From Oxyruncus cristatus (Eukaryota > Chordata > Aves > Passeriformes > Cotingidae), in the NCBI GenBank assembly GCA_013399855.1, contig VXAY01004353.1, positions 644,041-708,040 on the forward strand: a stretch of DNA of 64,000 nt. Reading direction: 5' to 3'. Both the position numbers and the translations under genes were made by a program. This document shows positions 13,833 to 28,950 of the stretch, in pieces. The notes beneath the pieces were generated by a model. It ran no database searches, was not told where the DNA came from, and saw only the letters and a program-made list of their open reading frames with translations. Positions within the stretch are counted from its first letter, which is position 1. The number at the start of each line of letters is the position of its first letter.

Positions 13833-16800
13833 GGAGACATCAAACATTTTAGCACTTCCGACAGAACCAATCAACTTGTAACAACCATCCAGCAGTAAAT
13901 TCGAAATTGAAACTTTCAGTTTTGCACATTTGAGTCAACAGCTCTTCAACTGTAGATCTATTTCATGCTTGCCCGGGAACAGAATACAGTGCCTGCTCCC
14001 TGCAAAGGCACTGCAAACCTTAGTTCTACCCTTGGGATTGTACCAGCATTCCTTACAAGCAGCTACAACACAATTCCATCCTGGTTCAGTCTGTTTATAC
14101 AACCCCATACGCACATCAGATGCAGCAAAATATAGCAACAGTTTAGAGCTTTGGTTTCTTTTAAAGAAAACTTTAGTTAAATCTTGCCCACACTTTGGTA
14201 TTTAGAATCAGACTTTCTTCTATACCAACATATGTTTGGCACAGAAAATGTGGAGCATCAGGGAGCCAGTTATGACTCCCTGATTCTCAGCTTGTTTTTA
14301 TCCCTTGGCTCTCTGGCTACAGAAATGTTGTGCCTGCTGCACTGACAATCAGTCCATGATCCTGAGGGCTCTGCTGGCTGAGATTTCCCAGGGATTGCCG
14401 TCTCCTAACACACCCCCAGAGAGAGAAAACCAGCAGATTGGGAGAGCAGCCAGGTGAATTCCCACCAGGCCAGCAGCCCTTTTCACCACCCCTATGGCTG
14501 CTCAGTTCACACACGTTAAAGGCATTGCTGCCACTTCAGTGTTTTCCATTATGTGAATCACAGCTTTGTTAATTTGCATTAATTCATTAATAACATCCAG
14601 TACTAAATTCACCAAGCTGATATAATTGCTGTCCTGTTCATAACAGAACTGCAAAAACACAGCCATTGACATGGATCTTTGCAATCTACACTGAAATTCC
14701 TTTTTGAGGGTCCCAGCACCACTGGGCTGCTCTGGGAAATGGGATATAACACAGGCAGAAGGTCCGTTTGCTTTTTTATGACCAGCACTGCAGAGCAAAC
14801 ACCAGATCCCATTGTCAGAGGCTCCACTCATTTCCAGGGGAAGGCTGAGATCTTTCTACCCATGTTTTTCTGAACTGGTGCAGATTTAGTCACTTTGTGA
14901 CCACACAAAGCCACAGGTACAGGTCACCCCGACCTGCCCATATGCAGGTCTGGGCCCTGCTGCATAAACCAGGAACCAGGGCAGGTACATGTGTGAACAA
15001 CTCACAACTCTCCAGTGCTGTTCTGAGTCTCTGGGTTCCCCAGAAATCCACTCCTTGAACACAACCATCCCATTCCACTCCCTTTTTTCCCCTGCCAGTT
15101 GAGTGTAAGCAAAAGGCCTTTTCCTCTGTCTGCTTTAACTATTCAGGACAGAACCAAGTTCCTAATCAAAACTTAATCCTCTCACCAAATTTCTGCAATT
15201 GCCACTGACAATAAACAAGGTCTCAAAGCACTCCTCACCCTCTGTGCCAAGTAGCCCAAAGTTATCCAGTCCACATGGGATTACACCTGACTGCAGCACA
15301 GGAATTAGGGATCAGCAGACAGACCTTATCTGCATCCCCCAACCTTAAACAATCTGCCCTGAGTGGAATAGAAACACGTTAGTACTGTGTAAAGTATAAC
15401 CCGTTAATATTGGGGGTTTTGACCAAACCTCCCTTAAACGACCACATATTTTTGGACTTTTTCACTTTCTGCTTAAGATCATGCTGGAGCAACACAAGGG
15501 TGTTTGTTTAAAGGCTGCTTGTGCTTGGGGGTACTAAACTGTCCTAGAATCAAGTTTCTTGGGTTTTCTTATTACATATGTGCCCTGTACTGAGAGCTAC
15601 AACGGAGTGCAGCAGCTTCTCAAGATGCACATTTTCACAGCTCCAAAGCATGGAATACTGTTGGAGGAACATGATGAATAATCAAGTAGATTAAGTGACC
15701 CTAATTGCTTACTTTGACACAACCAGCATTAAACAGCTTTTACAAGCCATTAGGAGCTATCCATAATCTTTTTATTACAGCAAGTGTCACAAGCTTCCAG
15801 TGAGATTTGATTTTTGTTAAACAAAATCCTACAAATTGGCAAAACCACTTCTCAGGAATGTTCACGTGTGATGGAACAAAATAAGCCCTTCAAATACTGG
15901 ACCCTACACAACTGTATGAAAAAAGATTTCCCATATTAACATCCCTGCACCTGGCAGGCATATTTTTTTTCCACTCCCCAGGTGAGAAGCCCCTTGTAAG
16001 CAGTGAAAACAGCCTCAAAACCCACAGCCACATTTTGAAGCAATCCCGATAACCATCCTGGAGCTCCTCACATTCTAAAATTTAACGATGTGTGTAAGAC
16101 CCAGCAGGACTCGTACTGTGATTTAGTCATTTTCTCACAAGGGCATTTTGGTCAAGGGGAAAGTGTTAAAAAAGCATGATGTAATTACTGCAAAATATTG
16201 AAAACAGCAAATGGTCGGGATGGTGGGGAGCTCCCCAGGAACCCAGCCAGTTCCTGAAGTGACTTTAACATTAGCAGCAGAAAATCAAGAGCTGTACCTC
16301 AAATGTTATTTTGATATTTTCCTTTACGGATGACTCTCAGATCTCTTTAAGTAATAAAGCTGGAAACTGTAATACTCCTAAAAAAGCCTAAGACATCCAG
16401 AAGAACATGTTTTTGTAGGAGGAACAGGAAGGAAGGTGAAGAGAGCTACCTGACCTGCCACATGTTAGTGTGCTACTGACCTCGGAGGGAAGGGGAATGA
16501 GCACTGTATAAGCCAAAACCACTCAGTGGCTCACTTTGTAGAAATGCTTAATTACCCTGTCCATTCTAACCACAACCTGCCTGGTCCCTAACACAACCCA
16601 AAGAACCAGTCAGCATTTCTTACAAGTAAAAGGCAGAAAGCTTCTGGCTCAGCAATCAGTCACTGACACAGAGAAGAACTGCTTTCCTCCAGGTGGGGAA
16701 CCCATCCAAAAACTAAGAAAAAATAATCAGGCTAATTAATTCTTATCTGCAAAGAGCAATTGCACAAGTGACCTGAAGGGGCCTGGGGAGGCCAGCAGGC

Positions 16801-19800
16801 AACTGGCCCCAGGCTGGAACAGAGCAACTCTGGGAGTGACCAAAGCATAAAGCCACAATGCCTTGGTGTGTTGTGAGCAACAGCAGACAACAAAAAAATC
16901 AAATGCGTGCCTTGAACAGAGAGTATCCCACCCACCCCTGCAGGTGATCACTCCGTAAGGAACTCTCCATCCCACACCACACAGTGATTTTTAGAAGGCG
17001 CAGCAGCATCTCTCTGTTAACTGGAAATGCAACCCCCCCCTTACTTTGCAATCCAGCCTTGCCTGATGCAGATCTTTGCCAAAGAAATGGTCAATTCATC
17101 TTCAGGCTTCTATTTTATGCTTTAAATTCTGACAGCACGGAGAAAATTGGACCTGCTGATTCAACAGCACTGGAGTTTTGTTACCCACTTCTAACCAAGT
17201 GTTCTGCCACAAGCAAGTCCTGAGGCACCATCAGGGCACTGAGCCCTCTCAGTTGCACCACTCACTGTACTGGATGTTGATCATTAGTCACTGCCATGGG
17301 TTATCACCCACGATTCTGCTGTAAGATTTTCCTTCAAGTTCATTTGCCTTTCTTTTGCCACGGGATGTTCATCCCATCTCTTGGCTGGGTCAAGCAATGT
17401 ACAGCACCTCTGTTTTAAGCAAATACTTCGAGAAGTACCTGTCAAAACACCCCTGAGACCAAACTGACTTTTCCATTTTTGCTGTCAGAAGTGCTCAGTC
17501 CTGCAACATCACCATGGAAAACACCCTTGTGGCTCCTTAATTCTTTGGGAGCTCAGATTGTATAGAATATTTTCTATGCACGCTGTACATGTTTGAATAA
17601 AATGATGTCATTTTCCACAAAAAAATAAGAATGGCTGGCACTTCTCTTTTAGAGGAACAGCCCAACTAGAACACATCCAGTCTGCTCACCAGGATAGAAG
17701 AATTTTATCTCCTCCTTAATCTTGAGCTGATTTTTTTTCAGTCTCCTTTTAGCACCCCTCCATCACATACCTTTATGATATGGTGCCATAAACAAACTAA
17801 ACCATACAAAAAATAAAAAGAAAAGCAGCAGATTGAGCTGCCAAGGTCCAGCTTATCTGGCAGAGGTGTTGCAGGCATCTGAAGGAGGTGAGTGCAGCAG
17901 TACCATGACACAGGGTCTACAAAAACAGGAACAGAAGTTGTAGCTTGGTTGACAGAAAAAGGCAAATAAAAGGGAGTGGGGAGTGTAAGATAGGGCAGGC
18001 CAATGTATTAATAATTTACATTAATCAAAACCAGACAGGAATTACAGAAATGTGAATGAACTACATGAAACAGATAAGCAAAGGCAAATTAAAACCAATA
18101 ATAAATGTAAATTAATAAGAATCAACTAGAAAAATGGGCTCTAAAATAATTATTTTCATGACAGAGTTCTAATCGAGATTTGCCATTTCAGGAGGAGAGA
18201 AAGCTCTTATCAAAATCAGTTTGGTTTGGGGTTTTTCTTGTTTGTTTGAAAATCAACGCCATTTGCTCAGCCAACAGAAAGCCAAAAGGAAAGGAACAGT
18301 GAAAAACAGAGACATATTTTTCTTTATGTCTGTCTCTGAAATATTTCTTACTCTGTCCAACAGGGCAATTACAGAACTAAGCAAACTTCAGACAAGAGTT
18401 ACTGAGATGTTGAGGTATGAAAAACTATTACACAAAGGTTGAGAAATGGCCATTGTTTTCACTAGAGACGAGACAAATGTTACCTAAAAAAATGTAACAA
18501 GGCAAAAGCACAGTGAGAACAACCTCATGTTTGTAAGATTCCTATAGGAAAACTGGCTGAAAGCACACAAAAAGGTCCTATAAGGAGTATGATGACAGCA
18601 GCACTATTTTTCACATCCATATAAAGTATTTAGCACTGGTATTTTTTTTTATTGCATAGCCAAAGCATGAACAACTTAAAATAGGAAATTTTCCATCCCT
18701 GTTAGAAGTCCTACAGCACAAGGACCAACCTCTGCTCTCTGTTTATACCCAACCTTCCAACGATCAGTTTTGCCCACAATTGCATTTGTAACACTGACAG
18801 AAGATGGAACTGCTTGGGAATTTGGGATTTTTTTCTCCCCAGACTGGGTATTGAGACTGAAACTAAGACTGCACATAAATGATCTAAATGACAACAAAAA
18901 AGCACTTTAAAATGATTTTGACAAAAACCACAAGCAAATTCTGTGCTGGATGGATGATGTTTGAGCCGTGTGCAAATCATGAGGCGTTCAAGCAACCTCC
19001 AAAAGGGTGGGGGGAGAACAACAAACATTTCTGATAGGACAGACAGGAGTCTTTTCAAGATTCAGACTCATGTTAACATGTCTCACAGTACAGAGAGCAA
19101 GCACAGACTGGTCTGAGACTACCTTTTAAAAAAAAAAAAAAAGGTGCTCAAATATCAATACAAAAGTCCTTTTGACAAGGGGAGGAAAGGGGGGGGGAAA
19201 TCAATAAAACCCAATTTATATCTACTGCAAATAGAACAGAATATTGAGGCAGAAAGATGTCACTTACTTTACACATTCACCTGGATGGTGCATAATAAGC
19301 ACTGTAAAGGTCAGTCCCTCGGGGGAAAACAGAACCACACATGAGGAAAACAGTTCCCTTCTGAGGATATTCAGTATTCCAACACACAGGCACTACCATC
19401 CATGATGAGAAGCAGAAAAACAAAGCTGAGTCTCAGCAGTCAAAGGCCACCACGGGGCTGTGTGAAGGAACAGCCAGCAAAGAGTCTGTGACCAGGAGCC
19501 ACTGATGCTCAGAGACAGTAATTACTGACAGATGTCCAAAGACAGAGCAATAAATCTCTCTGCTGAGGACTCGGGTTCTTCAAAGCTCATCTCCTCTACC
19601 TCAATTTATTTCGGCTAATTGAATTAGCCTGTGGTTAATTTAAGATTATATTCTATTTTCATTTCAGTCTCAGAAAAGGAATGATGCAACAGACTGTATT
19701 CCAACCAGCAAACCACCAACCTGCCTCGCACGAGGAGCTGAAGGTTCTCCCAGTGGATTCCCGTGCACTCTGGGGGTCAGCCCTGCTGCCATGGGAACTG

Positions 19801-19930
19801 CCTGTTTGCATCCTGACAAAACTGAATACAGGAGGAATGGGAAACAATTCACGGGCAATTTTTACAGTTGCCACACTCAGCAACAGGCAGTTCTTATTAA
19901 ACCACCGAGTGAGGGGCACAGACGGGACAA

Positions 19931-20165
19931 GGAATCACAGAATATCCTGAGTTGGAATGGATACGTCAGGATCATCCAGTCCAACTCCTGGTCCGGCACA
20001 GACACCCCAACAATCCCACCCTGTCCCTGAGAGTTATCCAAATACTCCTGGAGCTCTGGCAGCCTTGGGGGTGTGCCCACTGCCCTGGGGAGCCTGTCCA
20101 GTGCCCAACCACCCTCTGGGGGAAGAACCTTTTCCTGACATCCAACCTGACCCTGCCCTGAACAT
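19931..20165 (-). mobile_element. CR1 LINE fragment
   Basis: Begins AATCACAGAATATCCTGAGT, followed by CATCCAGTCCAACTCCTGG and CCCAACCACCCTCTGGG. It is the reverse complement of a songbird-type CR1 3' end, relatively well preserved. Confidence 0.9.
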
Positions 20166-23100
20166 GTTGCTCACTAAAAAACCAAAAAAGTACAAGAAAA
20201 AATTTTTTCTCAGCAAAAGCCATGGAAAGCCAACATGAACAGAAGCATTTCTATACATGTAATATATAAATGCACACACAACAATAAAACAATATAACTC
20301 ATTTAAATAATAAACAATACTATGAAAATGCATTTAAATTTTTTCTGAGGATGGACTACAGCACTAGAGAAAAACAGTAACCTGGATCAACTCCACAGCA
20401 GAGCATATTCCTCAGCATCAGCTACGGGGCTTTTTTGACTTCTCATAAGCTGTTGATGCCACCTGAAACCTGCTGAGTACAAGAGCTCTGCAGTTTTACT
20501 ACTGAAAATGCAGTATGTTAATACAGCAGCCAAAAAACCTAAATATTATGAAAAAAAACCCAGTCATTTTTTAACAGGATCCTCAGATATAAACAAAACT
20601 AAAACCCATGAGTAGAAGTAGAGCTGAAATATTAGTGGGCTGCAGCTGACATACACATATTTCCCTTTCTCCCACAGGCTCAACTTAAAAGCTGAAAGCA
20701 GTCAACTTTCATACATCACCATTAACATTTTTAACTCAAAATATTTTTGCAGAACGCTTCTCCCCCTAAGAACATGGATTTTAGAACCTGCCTGTAAATA
20801 GAGCTGCTCCACAAGCCCTGTCCTGCAGAACTGCTGTCCCTGCCCTGGGGCTGGTCAGTGCTGGGCATGACAGGAGAAGTCGAGCCAAACAAACCAACGA
20901 CTCAACAGTTTCATTAGAGTGTTGGCAGACTCCAAGGGTTCTAATGAATTTTTAACTTTCTACTAATCAGTTTCCAGAGACTATCTGTATTTTCCCCCAT
21001 CAGATCCCTAATGGCACTTTTCACTCAAATTGCCTTTCTATTACTTAATAAAGCTGGGGGGGGGTTTCCTTCCCAGAAAATACTTACTAAGGAGTTATTT
21101 GCAGGAATCAAATTGATTACTGATGCAAGCACAATTCTGTAAACTGGCCTGTGACATAGGACTCAATGCATTTCCTCTTTATGTGCTGGTGCAGAGCTCT
21201 GCAGTTACAATTTTATTTCCAGGTTTGGGGGCACTCATTGTTTCATTTCTCCTCCATTTTTACTAAAGAAGAAGTGATAGATAAGAACATGCTTCCCATA
21301 ATTAACACCTGTAACAATCTTCAATTATTTCCACAGATCCCATTTTTCCTTTGCAGATTTTTCTGAAAATCAGACACCTGTGATTCTGTCTTTGCACAAA
21401 CCTAAACATGTAAATGCAGCTGAAAATCTCACTCCATTTACTGTCTTCCTTTGTAAGAAAAGACTGAAAGGCAATTATTACTATTCCCAGTAATTCCTGA
21501 GGCAGGGTTTTAGCACGCAAGAGAGGAAGAAAAACATCACAACTGTAACTGAATAAAACAAGATTAGGATGGATGCCAGCAGGAAAGGAGAAAGAATCAC
21601 TGGACACGCAGAAGAGGAACATTTTTGTATCTAATGATACTTTTCCCCCCTCTAATTCCGAATACGGGATTTTAAATACAAAAATTATCCTCTTTGAGAA
21701 CATCTACTGCCATCTCACCATTAAATGCATCAACTCTGCACTGCAGCTTGGAACTCACCTCTGCCATTTTACACAACAAAGACCTGATATCAACAAGTTA
21801 TCAGAATTTGAAACAAGTGAATTTAAAGCATCTACTAAGTATCCTCACAAACCTCTTTTTTCCCCCCTCCTAATACCAGTTTGTGGGTTTGGTTTATTTG
21901 TTTTTTTGGACAGGGATGAGACAGAGTGGGTAAATGAAGAAAAAAGTGCTTAAAACCAGCATTCTGGAAGCTCCTAATTTTAAGTTAAACCCTTAATATC
22001 CTCTTTCTAGGGCTAAACAGGCTTTAAATTTGTCACTGAAAGCAGGTATTATTTGCCTAAGATACCAAAATAACCTGACATTATAATTTAAGTAACTGGA
22101 TCAGCTTTTTCCTCAGTGCTTTTATGAATGACTACAAGGTGATGAGAAGGTATTTCACGTCACAGATAAATATTTAGCCAACGGTTCAACCACAAGCTTG
22201 CAGGGGTAGTGTCATTTCCCGGGCTTGCCACAGGTTCCCAGGCTCCCAGCACCTCCCTGGTGCCAGCAGAGGCCCATGTGACTGGGAACAAACCACATGA
22301 AGGCAGTGAGGGGATTAAAGAACAGTGACACCACCCCTTCGAGGGTGACTTTCGGCAGCCAGGTGAGCTCCCGTAGCCAGTTTACCACCCGGCCTCAAAG
22401 TGCTGTGCTATCAGAGAGCACGGGATATAAATTCCCAGGAAAAGGGGAGTGCAGCAGCTGTCTGAGCTGGAACACGAGCCCTGGCCTCCCGTTCCACCCC
22501 CAGACCCTTGGGCTCCGCTCCCTGAATAGCCGGACGGGCAGTACCGGCCAGTCTTGGAATGAAGGGCTGACAGGAACGCTGTGCACATTCACGGAGTTTT
22601 TAGACTTTGATTAGGGATCCTCCTCTGGCTATGGCTTCTGGAAGCTATCCTAAAGAAAGAAAAAGCACCGTATTCCTGGATTTCCTATATTTATGTATAA
22701 CACATCAGTTTGAAAATAAAGTTATTTAAATCTTTATCTTATAACCAGACTTCAAAAAAATGCTGATTTAGGACTAGTTCAGGTAGAGAGCAGCTACGTG
22801 ACTCACCAGTTATTTTTTGCACACATTCATAAAACACACCAGCAGCTGTCTTAATTTATGGCAAAGTTCCCAAAGTACAACCTGGTGAGGTATTTGAGCT
22901 CAAATCTTGCCCAGGCTCAAAGCTGGGAGCCCACACCAACACACAATCAGGATGTTAAAGGCAAAAAATTCACTTAGGGGAATCACCCTCTGCAACCTGT
23001 ACTTTCAGCTGCCCTTTCGGAAAAAGAAAGACAAGTCATTAGGATATATTAAATATGCTGCAAAATAAAGATTATCCACAAGTAGTTTTATCTAATTGGG

Positions 23101-24239
23101 GATTTAAAACAGCACGAGGAGTATCAAAGCTGCTCTGCAGAGATTCAGTTTAAGTCATCCCAGATCAGGAGCTGAATCAGAAGCTAAACACTACTGTACT
23201 ACACCCAAAGCCAGGCTCGGTTTATCCTACGATGAATTTTTTAAGCTCCAATAGAATCCTACTAAAATAGGATTTTATTTTTTGCCACTGAAGATAACAC
23301 TTGTTGTCTCAGTGTTGCTGAGTGTTTGCATTTGAAAAAATAGGTCACGTCAAGAACAGCTTTGAAATGATTGTTTAAACAAAGCTTACAAACACAGATA
23401 AAATTCTTCTGCTGGAATGTCTTCGAATGTCTGCACCAAGGTTGATCATCCAGGAAGGAGCATAGAGGAGAGCAAAGGGATTTGTGAAGAGAACCAGGAA
23501 GAGGAAGAATGACATTTCACAGACATCTCAAGGATGTGGAGATGAAGAGCAGGAATACACACTGACGTCAGGAAAGCAGAATAAGCCTATTTTGAAAAAC
23601 AATTACTTCTTTAGTTAGCTTTAAAATATCTAAAAAACCCCATTTTTCTAGGAAAGTATATGCAGTTTTTCACTTAATCTGACTGAAGCCAATAAACCAG
23701 TGTAACCAAATTAAATAGCACTGTGTGTCCATACAAGATATCCTGATTTTTCCATGTCTCCACCTCCTGAACACTCATTTACCAAACTATTTTTGCCCCT
23801 ATAAACACAAGATAGTTACAAACACCACACATAATATCAATCATACAAGAAAGAACGGTTAACACAGTATCTGTGGTCGTCTCCCTTCAGAACATATCCT
23901 CTCTTAAAGCCCAAGAAAGGTCTTTGGGATACATCTTAAAACATCCCCGCAGCACACACTGTTACCTAGAACAGACAAAGTTATTCAAATCAGCAATTGC
24001 AGCAATTGTATAATGGAGGTGTCCACATGAATGTACTTGAAGCATTCCCATACTGTCAGGTTATGTATCTTAAAAAACACGAATCAGGATCTTGACTACT
24101 ACAGTAACAGTAAGAAAAATAAAAATGGAAAACAGCAATGCAAGATGAATCCAACATCCTGGATCCTATGTTCTATGAAACATCATCTCCAAATTCTATA
24201 AAATACCTGTTTTCAGAACCCAGCTAGCCAAGGCCACAA

Positions 24240-24342
24240 ATAACTTGATCCAAACCTGAAGTCAGCCCTGCCTGTAGCAGGGTGAATGAGATGACCCTCA
24301 GAGATCCCTTCCAATCCATGTTAGTTCAAGATTTCATAAAAT
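24240..24342 (+). mobile_element. CR1 LINE fragment (short, diverged)
   Basis: Contains AGATGACCCTCAGAGATCCC and TTCCAATCCATG near its end, the typical CR1 3' terminus in plus orientation. It is diverged and short. Confidence 0.65.
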
Positions 24343-27300
24343 AAACTGGAGAATGAGAGTGTGCTTGTACACACAAACACTTGCCCTCTTCCTTTCCAGA
24401 CACCCTGGGTGTGGATGGATACAACTACATAGAACGTGGCATGCAAAGTAGGACTATAAACATCACTGAGTGGGGGAGATTGATTTTGGCATCTTAAATA
24501 CATACCAGTTTTACATTTGACCTAAGTGAGGTGGTGAAGATGTGAGACTTCTCACTTATCAGCTCTACCTGATCTCAAGAGTGTCCAATTTATCTGCTGA
24601 ATCCTCAGCATGGTGAAAACACAATGCCCACTGCCAGAGCTCTGACTCCTGTACTGGTGAGGAATCCCTCTGGAATCATAAATTATATTAATTGCTTCTG
24701 CTGAGACAGGGGAAAAGAAAAGGAAGCAGGCTTGTCTTGACAGAGGTAAGCACTCAAACCACAGAAAACGCTCAGCTTCACCATTCCTCTGTAACCCACG
24801 TTTCACTCACACATCTCAAACTGAAACTCCACTACTCCTACCTTAGGAATTCCTCCTTTGATGCATTTTCCCTCCTGCCATCCACTGATCAGCATTTTCA
24901 GCGGTGACTCATGAGAACACACCAAACACAACGCGTGGCTGAAACTCTCTCGGGGTGCCTCGATTTGGAAGCCCCAAAGACGCGGCACTGACCGGCACAG
25001 GACGGGAAAATGTCTCGCAAAAGGAGCAACAAGCACCATGCCACCCATGGGAGTATTTCATACTACGAAATCAGACAAGTGATCATGCCTTACAAAAAGT
25101 TATATTTCAAATTTATTCCTATTTTACCACGAGATAAAACCCAAGATGACCTACTGAGCCTGAGGAATTCAGAATCATGTTTTTCCAAGTAACCTATTCC
25201 AGCCTCTCACCTCAGTTCTACTCCCCTCTCCAGTGGTTTCTGTGATCATCTGAAGAACTCCTTATTTCACCAAGAAAGCTGCAAGAGCTAGTTGAAATAA
25301 TTTTTTTTCCTCATGTTTTGTAGGTATTTTTGCTACAGAAGTAAATCACAATACAGGTCAGACTGCCTTTCTCGAACAAGACACATGAAGTTCTCAAGTG
25401 ATACTAAGTTACTTGAGCTAAGAGCACAATTGCAATTATTGTGATTTTAGAAAATAGTTTATTGTAAAAGCAAAATAATGGAAGACTAAGTTAGTACTGT
25501 GAAAACTGGTGTATTGTAACTTCAATTCTTTAGGTAATGGTCTGAAATTTAAGTTCAACACAGAACCTGTCCTCGGAGGTTTCCCAGTTTCCATACATAA
25601 AATACATTTCAAAAGGTTTGATAGATGCAGTTCCAAGAAAACCCACTTAACAAACACAAAACAAAACTAAAATTCAGTGTTTTTACAGCCACTGTTTGCC
25701 TTTCACTATAAACCTATATAGAATTTTTTCTCATTTTCACATTGTATTTTCCTGCCCTCAAGTACTCAGCATTGCCAAGAACAAACTTACTACATTGCTC
25801 AGAGTAATTCTTCTACAAGTACATTTTTCATGTATCATTGGAACAAAAGTGTAAATAATTCCTTTAGATTTAGTTCTGACATTTGAACACAGTCAAGTTC
25901 CACAATTCCCACAGACCCACAGGTGCAGAAAACCTCACCCTGATAAAAGCAGAGCCATTGTTCTTGTCATATTCTTGGCAGAACCAGAATCATTTCCATT
26001 CACCATTCTGCAAACTTCACTGGAAAATACTAAGGATAATGTTCTGCTCTATAGAAGTCAGGTATTCTAAAGCATATGTTGATATAGCAACCCAAATATA
26101 TCATCCATCACATTATAACATTACAAAAGGAAGTTTTTAAGAGTCTGCTATCTCTTGACTTTTCTCCAGCATGAAGTGCCAGTCTAACGGGAGGTTTGGG
26201 GGAAGCAGCAGTAAGGGTTAAATCATACTATATTTTATATCCTATGAGCCAGAACAATCATTCTACCAGTAATTCATGCAGCAAGTGCACCTCAACACAG
26301 CACACATAAGCAGTATTAATCAACTGCCATAAGAGTAAGTTGTTCAATAATACACACATTTGCAGTGTGCATTTATAGGAGGCACAAGGAGGAGGCTGAA
26401 CAAGCCGAGAATATGGTGCCCACATGCCCCAGAAGGGCAGAGCTCCTCCCTGCAGTTGCAGATTCTTGTGATCTTGAAGACTTGACAGGAAAACATAACT
26501 GAAGGCTGAGTCCTTTTCCCTTCTCACTCTGATGACACGGACAATCAAAAATCTGAGAGCACTGAAAGACACAAGCGGCACTATACTTCTCCTGTGAGCA
26601 AAACTGAGTTACTCACATGAATGAGTGCTTGGTAGTCAAGGAAAAATTGCTAAGGCACAGAGCAAAGGGAGAACACAAACACAAAGGAAGTGGCATTTTC
26701 ATTCTAAGAAAGCTTAAAAAAAAAAAATCACCTGCTCAAGTTTTTTTTCCTTTTTTTTTTTAGAAGAGCTGTCCGTGCAACATTTGGCAAAGGATCTATT
26801 GTTCGTATGGCAACACTGGATTTGGGCATTTCAAAAGCACCAAGGTATTATTTCAGAGCAACAGTTTCTTACAGCTGGCGAAATAGCTCATTTAAAAAAA
26901 CCTGAATGTGGAGTGTAATGACCTAATTAGGGGAATTTCTCCCCTGAGAGAGGCTGTTCTAGTGTAAGATGACAGGGAAAACCCAGCTGGTTTGAAAACT
27001 GTAAGATCAAGACCTGAATGCTTTTGCAAGTGTGTGGTTGAAGAAAAAAAAATTATAATCAGAAGACTGGAAGTTTCTGTCCTTGTGACAAACACACAAT
27101 GAATACAGTCGTACTAACCTCAGCTTCTCAGTTAAAAACCTTTCCAGGATTACTCATACCTGGTAACCACAAAACAAATTCAGAACTGCAAACACTATTC
27201 TGTTGAACTTCAGTTACTGAAAGTACTCCACACTTATTTCATTTCTGTTAAAGAAGGAAATAATTAAGGGGTGTCATATATCAGCTCATGTGTCAGCTTT

Positions 27301-28380
27301 CACGGTATCAAAAGCAAAAACTAAAGCAAGAGATCAAATTATTCAGTAACAAAATATATTTAATTACTCAGCAGCTGATCTCAAGTGCTCCTTTTTTCAA
27401 AGGCACCAACACAACACACTCTATAGTCCAGTATTTTTACCCAACATTTTTAAGGGTATAATTAATAAACTGCACAAATACCTTCCAGTACATGGAACAT
27501 GTTAAATTTGTTCCCTAAGAAAAAGCATTCCAAGAAACACTTTCAGATGGAAGCACTTGAAGCTGCAACTGCCACTAGAACACCGTTTCTATCTTAAACC
27601 TTTTGAGTTTTAAATAAAACGTGAAGAACTTAGTCATCGATAAAACCTACAGAAAGTCAACGAATTGTGGCTAAGTTTGAGCAATACCATGAGCATTTTG
27701 GCTTGTCCTTTCTTGTTGCCCCTCAGACTCTCACAGGGAAATAATCCACTTCACACACTTTATTAACACGAACATAACACGGTAAAACTTCAGGTAATTA
27801 AGTTTAATGTGCTGTTCAACACATAACATGGAGTTTCATACAACTTACAGTTCACAACACCCTCACAGCAAAATCAAATCAGACCAAAAACTGCCCCAGT
27901 ACTGTTATGCCAGAGCTCGATTTTCTTCTTGCTGCTCACCCTGAAAAGTAACACAATGAGAACAGTTACAAAATGACAAATACCTATATATGAAATATGT
28001 TTACATTGTTTCATTAAGTCTGTCTAGGCAAGTGCACTCCCCTAATATGATCTTCTAACTTGGAAATAATAGAAAATACAATATTTCCATTTGCGCTCTT
28101 GGAGCTACAACTCATATAAACAGATAAACAGACCAACATCTTATGTTTTTATGATGGAGAAACAGAGGTTTCACTACAGTGAAATACAGTTGAACATTTA
28201 GCATGACAGTAAATTACTCAATTGTCTTAGACTAACCACTCAATTTTTTGTGTAAGGTAGAGCCACGTTCCACATTCATTTCCGAGTCACATTAGAGAAA
28301 TAACCACAGGCTGCGGTTTGCCAGGGGCGGGGATGGTTGGGTTTGGGTTTTTTTCATCTTTGTTTTTAATTAAAAAAAAA

Positions 28381-28403
28381 CAACAACAACAACAACAACA
28401 AAA
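28381..28403. repeat. (CAA)n microsatellite
   Basis: About seven CAA units follow an A-run, directly downstream of a T-rich tract. It may derive from a retroelement tail. Confidence 0.85.
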
Positions 28404-28541
28404 ACTATGAACACTAAAGACTAACACCAGTACATGCAGAATCTTTTAGTTCAGTTAACAATTGCTACTAGTCAAAACAATGCATGAAAAAAATCAGTTT
28501 ACTGGGAGAGCACAGGAAGTTGTCCTACTCCTATTAAGAGG

Positions 28542-28815
28542 TTTATTTTTTATCAGGCTGTTTTCCCGCCTATTTCTTTTAAATGAAATCTAAGTTTTGC
28601 TTTCCTGCTTGCTAAGAAACTCCTCAGCTGTTCATGCCATTGTCAAGGCATGGTTAGTCTCCAGCATTAACAGCTTGCTGGACTTTCCCTCAAGATTGTT
28701 TATTTGGTTTCCAAGGGAATTACACTTGAGGAGAGCCAGAGACTGAAGCTGAAGCCTCCCTTCAAAGCTGTGGCTTCCCAACTCAACATTTACTACTGAC
28801 TGACACCCACTCATC
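28542..28815 (-). CDS. Candidate terminal exon of the ZNF692-like gene (uncertain)
   Basis: After a weak acceptor (AAATTGTAG) at 28816, the exon continues the two-base phase left by exon 4. It reads 60 codons starting MSGCQSVVNVELGS and stops at TGA 28634-28632. An AATAAA follows at 28547-28542, about 85 nt later. In-frame continuation, a stop and a poly(A) signal support a last exon. The poor pyrimidine tract and lack of a recognised domain argue against it, and chance is possible. Confidence 0.25.
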
Positions 28816-28950
28816 CTACAATTTCAATCTTGCTCATCAAACTGCTGTGACAGTTCTGAGTAACTATTTTGTATTTCTATTCTGCTGCATTTTTTACTGA
28901 ATCGAGGCAAAAAAAGATACAGTCCGTAATCAAATCCCAGGAAAGTTAGT

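Larger units (their letters stand above)
13841..27900. other. Non-coding stretch
   Basis: No gene is supported here. It contains two CR1 fragments, short homopolymer runs, and an AT-rich cluster with an octamer near 14.57 kb. Open frames are short and have no recognisable family. It is probably intergenic. Confidence 0.5.
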
